DNA from: Tritrichomonas musculus
Taxonomy: Eukaryota; Parabasalia; Tritrichomonadida; Tritrichomonadidae
Assembly: GCA_039105265.1 (NCBI GenBank)
Contig: JAPFFF010000512.1
Location: forward strand, 1-21,080
Direction: 5' to 3'
DNA: 21,080 nucleotides
Under the pieces are notes generated by a model that saw only the letters and a program-made list of their open reading frames with translations, ran no database searches and was not told the DNA's origin. Made by a program: the position numbers and the translations under genes. Below are positions 10,680 to 20,054 of the stretch, piece after piece. How positions within the stretch are numbered: the stretch's first letter is position 1; each line of letters opens with the position of its first letter.

Positions 10680-13139
10680 AGATGCAACGAGAACTGCAGT
10701 TGAATCATCAGATTCAACGAGAACTGCAGTTGAATCATCAGATTCAACGAGAACTGCAGTTGAATCATCAGATGCAACGAGAACTGCAGTTGAATCATCA
10801 GATGCAACGAGAACTGCAGTTGAATCATCAGATGCAACGAGAACTGCAGTTGAATCATCAGATTCAACGAGAACTGCAGTTGAATCATCAGATGCAACGA
10901 GAACTGCAGTTGAACCATCAGATTCAACGAGAACTGCAGTTGAATCATCAGATGCAACGAGAACTACAGTTGAATCATCAGATTCAACGAGAACTGCAGT
11001 TGAATCATCAGATGCAACGAGAACTACAGTTGAATCATCAGATTCAACGAGAACTGCAGTTGAATCATCAGATGCAACAAGAACTGCAGTTGAATCATCA
11101 GATTCAACGAGAACTGCAGTTGAATCATCAGATTCAACGAGAACTGCAGTTGAACCATCAGATTCAACGAGAACTACAGTTGAATCATCAGATTCAACGA
11201 GAACTGCAGTTGAATCATCAGATTCAACGAGAACTACAGTTGAATCATCAGATTCAACGAGAACTGCAGTTGAATCATCAGATGCAACGAGAACTGCAGT
11301 TTAATAATAAGATGAAACAAGAACTGCAGTTGAATCATCAGATGCAACGACAACTGCAGTTGAATCATCAGATGCAACGAGAACTGCAGTTGAATCATCA
11401 GATGCAACGAGAACTGCAGTTGAATCATCAGATTCAACGAGAACTGCAGTTGAATCATCAGATTCAACGAGAACTGCAGTTGAATCATCAGATGCAACGA
11501 GAACTGCAGTTGAATCATCAGATGCAACGAGAACTACAGTTGAATCATCAGATTCAACGAGAACTGCAGTTGAACCATCAGATTCAACGAGAACTGCAGT
11601 TGAACCATCAGATTCAACGAGAACTGCAGTTGAATCATCAGATTCAACGAGAACTGCAGTTGAACCATCAGATTCAACGAGAACTGCAGTTGAATCATCA
11701 GATTCAACGAGAACTGCAGTTGAACCATCAGATTCAACGAGAACTGCAGTTGAACCATCAGATTCAACGAGAACTGCAGTTGAATCATCAGATGCAACGA
11801 GAACTACAGTTGAATCATCAGATTCAACGAGAACTGCAGTTGAATCATCAGATTCAACGAGAACTGCAGTTGAATCATCAGATTCAACGAGAACTGCAGT
11901 TGAATCATCAGATGCAACGAGAACTGCAGTTGAATCATCAGATGCAACGAGAACTACAGTTGAATCATCAGATTCAACGAGAACTGCAGTTGAATCATCA
12001 GATTCAACGAGAACTGCAGTTGAATCATCAGATTCAACGAGAACTGCAGTTGAATCATCAGATGCAACGAGAACTGCAGTTGAATCATCAGATTCAACGA
12101 GAACTGCAGTTGAACCATCAGATTCAACGAGAACTGCAGTTGAATCATCAGATGCAACGAGAACTGCAGTTGAATCATCAGATGCAACGAGAACTGCAGT
12201 TGAATCATCAGATTCAACGAGAACTGCAGTTGAATCATCAGATGCAACGAGAACTGCAGTTGAATCATCAGATTCAACGAGAACTGCAGTTGAACCATCA
12301 GATTCAACGAGAACTGCAGTTGAATCATCAGATGCAACGAGAACTGCAGTTGAATCATCAGATGCAACGAGAACTGCAGTTTAATAATAAGATGCAACGA
12401 GAACTGCAGTTGAATCATCAGATGCAACGAGAACTGCAGTTGAATCATCAGATGCAACGAGAACTGCAGTTGAATCATCAGATGCAGCGAGAACTGCAGT
12501 TTAATAATAAGATGAAACAAGAACTGCAGTTGAATCATCAGATGCAACGAGAACTGTAGTTGAATCATCAGATGCAACGAGAACTGCAGTTGAATCATCA
12601 GATGCAACGAGAACTGCAGTTGAATCATCAGATGCAGCGAGAACTGCAGTTTAATAATAAGATGAAACAAGAACTGCAGTTGAATCATCAGATGCAACGA
12701 GAACTGCAGTTGAATCATCAGATGCAACGAGAACTGCAGTTGAATCATCAGATGCAGCGAGAACTGCAGTTTAATAATAAGATGAAACAAGAACTGCAGT
12801 TGAATCATCAGATTCAACGAGAACTGCAGTTGAATCATCAGATGCAACGAGAACTGCAGTTGAATCATCAGATGCAACGAGAACTGCAGTTGAATCATCA
12901 GATGCAACGAGAACTGCAGTTGAATCATCAGATTCAACGAGAACTGCAGTTGAATCATCAGATGCAACGAGAACTGCAGTTGAATCATCAGATTCAACGA
13001 GAACTACAGTTGAATCATCAGATTCAACGAGAACTGCAGTTGAATCATCAGATGCAGCGAGAACTGCAGTTTAATAATAAGATGAAACAAGAACTGCAGT
13101 TGAATCATCAGATGCAACGAGAACTGCAGTTGAATCATC

Positions 13140-13169
13140 AGATTCAACGAGAACTACCGTTTAATATTA
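13140..13169. repeat. Most divergent unit of the array
   Basis: This unit reads ctaccgtttaatatta after the usual agattcaacgagaa. It combines the f-type ending with an a-to-c change at unit position 19 and an a-to-t change at position 28, both singletons. In frame +3 it reads IQRELPFNIK, with a proline found nowhere else. Its neighbours are ordinary units. Confidence 0.93.
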
Positions 13170-13649
13170 AGATGCAACAAGAACTGCAGTTGAATCATCA
13201 GATTCAACGAGAACTACAGTTGAATCATCAGATTCAACGAGAACTGCAGTTGAATCATCAGATGCAACGAGAACTACAGTTGAATCATCAGATTCAACGA
13301 GAACTGCAGTTGAATCATCAGATTCAACGAGAACTGCAGTTGAATCATCAGATTCAACGAGAACTACAGTTGAATCATCAGATTCAACGAGAACTGCAGT
13401 TGAATCATCAGATGCAACGAGAACTACAGTTGAATCATCAGATTCAACGAGAACTGCAGTTGAATCATCAGATGCAACGACAACTGCAGTTGAATCATCA
13501 GATGCAACGACAACTGCAGTTGAATCATCAGATTCAACGAGAACTGCAGTTGAATCATCAGATGCAACGAGAACTGCAGTTGAATCATCAGATTCAACGA
13601 GAACTGCAGTTGAATCATCAGATTCAACGAGAACTGCAGTTGAATCATC

Positions 13650-13754
13650 AGATTCAACGAGAACTGCAACGAGAACTGCAGTTGAATCATCAGATGCAAC
13701 GAGAACTGCAGTTGAATCATCAGATGCAACGACAAGAACTGCAGTTGAATCATC
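13650..13754. repeat. Two lengthened units (42 and 33 bp) around one normal unit
   Basis: The unit at 13650-13691 contains a direct 12-base duplication (aacgagaactgc twice), giving QRELQREL in frame +3. After a normal unit, the one at 13722-13754 reads cgacaagaact, three bases longer than usual and adding one glutamine codon (MQRQEL). Both changes keep the reading frame. They sit where the order of super-repeat copy 2 starts to agree with copy 1, so they may mark an imperfect recombination junction. Confidence 0.93.
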
Positions 13755-14954
13755 AGATGCAACGAGAACTGCAGTTGAATCATCAGATGCAACGAGAACT
13801 GCAGTTGAATCATCAGATGCAACGACAACTGCAGTTGAATCATCAGATGCAACGAGAACTGCAGTTGAATCATCAGATGCAACGAGAACTGCAGTTTAAT
13901 AATAAGATGAAACAAGAACTGCAGTTGAATCATCAGATGCAACGACAACTGCAGTTGAATCATCAGATGCAACGAGAACTGCAGTTGAATCATCAGATGC
14001 AACGAGAACTGCAGTTGAATCATCAGATTCAACGAGAACTGCAGTTGAATCATCAGATTCAACGAGAACTGCAGTTGAATCATCAGATGCAACGAGAACT
14101 GCAGTTGAATCATCAGATGCAACGAGAACTACAGTTGAATCATCAGATTCAACGAGAACTGCAGTTGAACCATCAGATTCAACGAGAACTGCAGTTGAAC
14201 CATCAGATTCAACGAGAACTGCAGTTGAATCATCAGATGCAACGAGAACTGCAGTTGAATCATCAGATGCAACGAGAACTGCAGTTTAATAATAAGATGC
14301 AACAAGAACTGCAGTTGAATCATCAGATGCAACGAGAACTGCAGTTGAATCATCAGATGCAACGACAACTGCAGTTGAATCATCAGATGCAGCGAGAACT
14401 GCAGTTGAATCATCAGATTCAACGAGAACTGCAGTTGAATCATCAGATTCAACGAGAACTGCAGTTGAATCATCAGATGCAACGAGAACTGCAGTTGAAT
14501 CATCAGATGCAACGAGAACTACAGTTGAATCATCAGATTCAACGAGAACTGCAGTTGAATCATCAGATTCAACGAGAACTGCAGTTGAATCATCAGATTC
14601 AACGAGAACTGCAGTTGAATCATCAGATGCAACGAGAACTGCAGTTGAATCATCAGATTCAACGACAACTGCAGTTGAACCATCAGATTCAACGAGAACT
14701 GCAGTTGAATCATCAGATGCAACGAGAACTGCAGTTGAATCATCAGATGCAACGAGAACTGCAGTTGAATCATCAGATTCAACGAGAACTGCAGTTGAAT
14801 CATCAGATGCAACGAGAACTGCAGTTGAATCATCAGATTCAACGAGAACTGCAGTTTAATAATAAGATTCAACGAGAACTGCAGTTTAATAATAAGATGA
14901 AACAAGAACTGCAGTTGAATAATCAGATGCAACGAGAACTGCAGTTGAATCATC

Positions 14955-15254
14955 AGATGCAGCGAGAACTGCAGTTTAATAATAAGATGAAACAAGAACT
15001 GCAGTTGAATCATCAGATGCAACGAGAACTGCAGTTGAATCATCAGATGCAACGAGAACTGCAGTTGAATCATCAGATGCAGCGAGAACTGCAGTTTAAT
15101 AATAAGATGAAACAAGAACTGCAGTTGAATCATCAGATGCAACGAGAACTGCAGTTGAATCATCAGATGCAACGAGAACTGCAGTTGAATCATCAGATGC
15201 AGCGAGAACTGCAGTTTAATAATAAGATGAAACAAGAACTGCAGTTGAATCATC
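14955..15254. repeat. 120-bp higher-order repeat, second copy
   Basis: This is the super-repeat counterpart of 2791-3090. The cagcg-f units start at 14955, 15075 and 15195, each followed by K and then, for the first two, by two M units. The number of sets is unchanged between the copies, so this stretch was stable since the larger duplication. Confidence 0.88.
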
Positions 15255-16754
15255 AGATTCAACGAGAACTGCAGTTGAATCATCAGATGCAACGAGAACT
15301 GCAGTTGAATCATCAGATGCAACGAGAACTGCAGTTGAATCATCAGATGCAACGAGAACTGCAGTTGAATCATCAGATTCAACGAGAACTGCAGTTGAAT
15401 CATCAGATGCAACGACAACTGCAGTTGAATCATCAGATTCAACGAGAACTGCAGTTGAATCATCAGATGCAACGAGAACTGCAGTTGAATCATCAGATTC
15501 AACGAGAACTGCAGTTTAATAATAAGATTCAACGAGAACTGCAGTTTAATAATAAGATGAAACAAGAACTGCAGTTGAATAATCAGATGCAACGAGAACT
15601 GCAGTTGAATCATCAGATTCAACGACAACTGCAGTTGAATCATCAGATTCAACGAGAACTGCAGTTGAATCATCAGATGCAACGAGAACTGCAGTTGAAT
15701 CATCAGATTCAACGAGAACTGCAGTTTAATAATAAGATTCAACGAGAACTGCAGTTTAATAATAAGATGAAACAAGAACTGCAGTTGAATAATCAGATGC
15801 AACGAGAACTGCAGTTGAATCATCAGATGCAACGAGAACTGCAGTTGAATCATCAGATGCAACGAGAACTGCAGTTGAATCATCAGATGCAACGAGAACT
15901 GCAGTTGAATCATCAGATGCAACAAGAACTGCAGTTGAATCATCAGATGCAACGAGAACTGCAGTTGAATCATCAGATTCAACGAGAACTTCAGTTGAAT
16001 CATCAGATTCAACGAGAACTGCAGTTGAATCATCAGATTCAACGAGAACTGCAGTTGAATCATCAGATTCAACGAGAACTTCAGTTGAATCATCAGATTC
16101 AACGAGAACTGCAGTTGAATCATCAGATGCAACGAGAACTGCAGTTGAATCATCAGATGAAACAAGAACTGCAGTTGAATCATCAGATGCAACGAGAACT
16201 GCAGTTGAATCATCAGATGCAACGAGAACTGCAGTTGAATCATCAGATGCAACGAGAACTGCAGTTGAATCATCAGATGCAACGACAACTGCAGTTGAAT
16301 CATCAGATGCAACGAGAACTGCAGTTGAATCATCAGATTCAACGAGAACTGCAGTTGAATCATCAGATGCAACGAGAACTGCAGTTGAATCATCAGATGC
16401 AACGAGAACTGCAGTTGAATCATCAGATTCAACGAGAACTGCAGTTGAATCATCAGATTCAACGAGAACTGCAGTTGAATCATCAGATTCAACGAGAACT
16501 GCAGTTGAATCATCAGATGCAACGACAACTGCAGTTGAATCATCAGATGCAACGACAACTGCAGTTGAATCATCAGATGCAACGAGAACTGCAGTTGAAT
16601 CATCAGATGCAACGAGAACTGCAGTTTAATAATAAGATTCAACGAGAACTGCAGTTGAATCATCAGATGAAACAAGAACTGCAGTTGAATCATCAGATGC
16701 AACAAGAACTGCAGTTGAATCATCAGATTCAACGAGAACTGCAGTTGAATCATC

Positions 16755-16964
16755 AGATGCAACGAGAACTGCAGTTGAATCATCAGATGAAACAAGAACT
16801 GCAGTTGAATCATCAGATTCAACGAGAACTGCAGTTGAACCATCAGATTCAACGAGAACTGCAGTTGAATCATCAGATGCAACGACAACTGCAGTTGAAT
16901 CATCAGATGCAACGAGAACTGCAGTTGAATCATCAGATGAAACAAGAACTGCAGTTGAATCATC
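16755..16964. repeat. Seven-unit insertion in super-repeat copy 2
   Basis: Copy 1 passes from an I unit (4561) directly to an I unit with ttgaacc (4591). In copy 2 seven units stand between the same neighbours (16725 and 16965): M, K, I with ttgaacc, I, M Q-type, M, K. That order matches 8821-9030, differing only in the ending of the last K unit (aatcatc here, aataatc there). The simplest reading is a transfer or unequal exchange from another part of the array. Confidence 0.8.
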
Positions 16965-17474
16965 AGATTCAACGAGAACTGCAGTTGAACCATCAGATTC
17001 AACGAGAACTACAGTTGAATCATCAGATTCAACGAGAACTGCAGTTGAATCATCAGATTCAACGAGAACTACAGTTGAATCATCAGATTCAACGAGAACT
17101 GCAGTTGAATCATCAGATGCAACGAGAACTACAGTTGAATCATCAGATTCAACGAGAACTGCAGTTGAATCATCAGATGCAACGACAACTGCAGTTGAAT
17201 CATCAGATGCAACGACAACTGCAGTTGAATCATCAGATTCAACGAGAACTGCAGTTGAATCATCAGATGCAACGAGAACTGCAGTTGAATCATCAGATTC
17301 AACGAGAACTGCAGTTGAATCATCAGATGCAACAAGAACTGCAGTTGAATCATCAGATTCAACGAGAACTGCAGTTGAATCATCAGATGCAACGAGAACT
17401 GCAGTTGAATCATCAGATGCAACGAGAACTGCAGTTGAATCATCAGATGCAACGAGAACTGCAGTTGAATCATC

Positions 17475-17624
17475 AGATGCAACGAGAACTGCAGTTTAAT
17501 AATAAGATTCAACAAGAACTGCAGTTTAATCATAAGATTCAACGAGAACTGCAGTTTAATCATAAGATTCAACGAGAACTGCAGTTTAATAATAAGATTC
17601 AACAAGAACTGCAGTTGAATCATC
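17475..17624. repeat. Five-unit f cluster, copy d
   Basis: This is the super-repeat counterpart of the cluster at 5071, at spacing 12,404. All five units match that copy, and the ctgaatc unit that follows at 17715 matches the one at 5311. Confidence 0.9.
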
Positions 17625-19094
17625 AGATGCAACGAGAACTGCAGTTGAATCATCAGATTCAACGAGAACTGCAGTTGAATCATCAGATTCAACGAGAACT
17701 GCAGTTGAATCATCAGATGCAACGAGAACTGCAGCTGAATCATCAGATGCAACGAGAACTGCAGTTGAATCATCAGATGCAACGAGAACTGCAGTTGAAT
17801 CATCAGATTCAACGAGAACTGCAGTTGAATCATCAGATGCAACGAGAACTGCAGTTGAACCATCAGATTCAACGAGAACTGCAGTTGAATCATCAGATGC
17901 AACGAGAACTACAGTTGAATCATCAGATTCAACGAGAACTGCAGTTGAATCATCAGATGCAACGAGAACTACAGTTGAATCATCAGATTCAACGAGAACT
18001 GCAGTTGAATCATCAGATGCAACAAGAACTGCAGTTGAATCATCAGATTCAACGAGAACTGCAGTTGAATCATCAGATTCAACGAGAACTGCAGTTGAAC
18101 CATCAGATTCAACGAGAACTACAGTTGAATCATCAGATTCAACGAGAACTGCAGTTGAATCATCAGATTCAACGAGAACTACAGTTGAATCATCAGATTC
18201 AACGAGAACTGCAGTTGAATCATCAGATGCAACGAGAACTACAGTTGAATCATCAGATTCAACGAGAACTGCAGTTGAATCATCAGATGCAACGACAACT
18301 GCAGTTGAATCATCAGATGCAACGACAACTGCAGTTGAATCATCAGATTCAACGAGAACTGCAGTTGAATCATCAGATGCAACGAGAACTGCAGTTGAAT
18401 CATCAGATGCAACGAGAACTGCAGTTTAATAATAAGATGAAACAAGAACTGCAGTTGAATCATCAGATGCAACGAGAACTGCAGTTGAATCATCAGATGC
18501 AACGAGAACTGCAGTTGAATCATCAGATGCAACGACAACTGCAGTTGAATCATCAGATGCAACGAGAACTGCAGTTGAATCATCAGATGCAACGAGAACT
18601 GCAGTTTAATAATAAGATGAAACAAGAACTGCAGTTGAATCATCAGATGCAACGACAACTGCAGTTGAATCATCAGATGCAACGAGAACTGCAGTTGAAT
18701 CATCAGATGCAACGACAACTGCAGTTGAATCATCAGATTCAACGAGAACTGCAGTTGAATCATCAGATTCAACGAGAACTGCAGTTGAATCATCAGATGC
18801 AACGAGAACTGCAGTTGAATCATCAGATTCAACGAGAACTGCAGTTGAACCATCAGATTCAACGAGAACTGCAGTTGAACCATCAGATTCAACGAGAACT
18901 GCAGTTGAATCATCAGATGCAACGAGAACTGCAGTTGAATCATCAGATGCAACGAGAACTACAGTTGAATCATCAGATTCAACGAGAACTGCAGTTGAAT
19001 CATCAGATTCAACGAGAACTGCAGTTGAATCATCAGATTCAACGAGAACTGCAGTTGAATCATCAGATGCAACGAGAACTGCAGTTGAATCATC

Positions 19095-20054
19095 AGATGC
19101 AACGAGAACTGCAGTTGAATCATCAGATGCAACGAGAACTGCAGTTGAATCATCAGATGCAACGAGAACTGCAGTTGAATCATCAGATTCAACGAGAACT
19201 GCAGTTGAATCATCAGATGCAACGAGAACTGCAGTTGAATCATCAGATTCAACGAGAACTGCAGTTGAACCATCAGATTCAACGAGAACTGCAGTTGAAT
19301 CATCAGATGCAACGAGAACTGCAGTTGAATCATCAGATGCAACGAGAACTGCAGTTTAATAATAAGATGCAACGAGAACTGCAGTTGAATCATCAGATGC
19401 AACGAGAACTGCAGTTGAATCATCAGATGCAACGAGAACTGCAGTTGAATCATCAGATTCAACGAGAACTGCAGTTGAATCATCAGATGCAACGAGAACT
19501 GCAGTTGAATCATCAGATGCAACGAGAACTGCAGTTGAATCATCAGATTCAACGAGAACTGCAGTTGAATCATCAGATTCAACGAGAACTGCAGTTGAAT
19601 CATCAGATTCAACGAGAACTGCAGTTGAATCATCAGATGCAACGAGAACTGCAGTTGAATCATCAGATTCAACGAGAACTACAGTTGAATCATCAGATGC
19701 AACGAGAACTGCAGTTGAATCATCAGATGCAACGAGAACTGCAGTTGAATCATCAGATGCAACGAGAACTGCAGTTGAATCATCAGATTCAACGAGAACT
19801 GCAGTTGAATCATCAGATGCAACGAGAACTGCAGTTGAATCATCAGATTCAACGAGAACTGCAGTTGAACCATCAGATTCAACGAGAACTGCAGTTGAAT
19901 CATCAGATGCAACGAGAACTGCAGTTGAATCATCAGATGCAACGAGAACTGCAGTTTAATAATAAGATGCAACGAGAACTGCAGTTGAATCATCAGATGC
20001 AACGAGAACTGCAGTTGAATCATCAGATGCAACGAGAACTGCAGTTGAATCATC
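19095..20054. repeat. 600-bp tandem duplication, super-repeat copy
   Basis: This is the counterpart of 6871-7830, again with a 600-base period (f units at 19335 and 19935). The left part is shortened: six units present upstream in copy 1 (within about 6661-6870) are missing, and the first ctacag mark of the pair is gone, while the second is kept at 19665. Confidence 0.82.

Larger units (their letters stand above)
9691..11640. repeat. About 5.4-kb higher-order relative of 4261-6540
   Basis: This is the downstream member of the pair. It differs by the 29-base unit at 10201, the serine-type unit at 10620 and a missing 12-unit stretch before 11280. It also lacks the ctgaatc mark of 5311. Differences are more frequent than between the 12.2-kb copies, so this duplication looks older. 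Confidence 0.78.
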
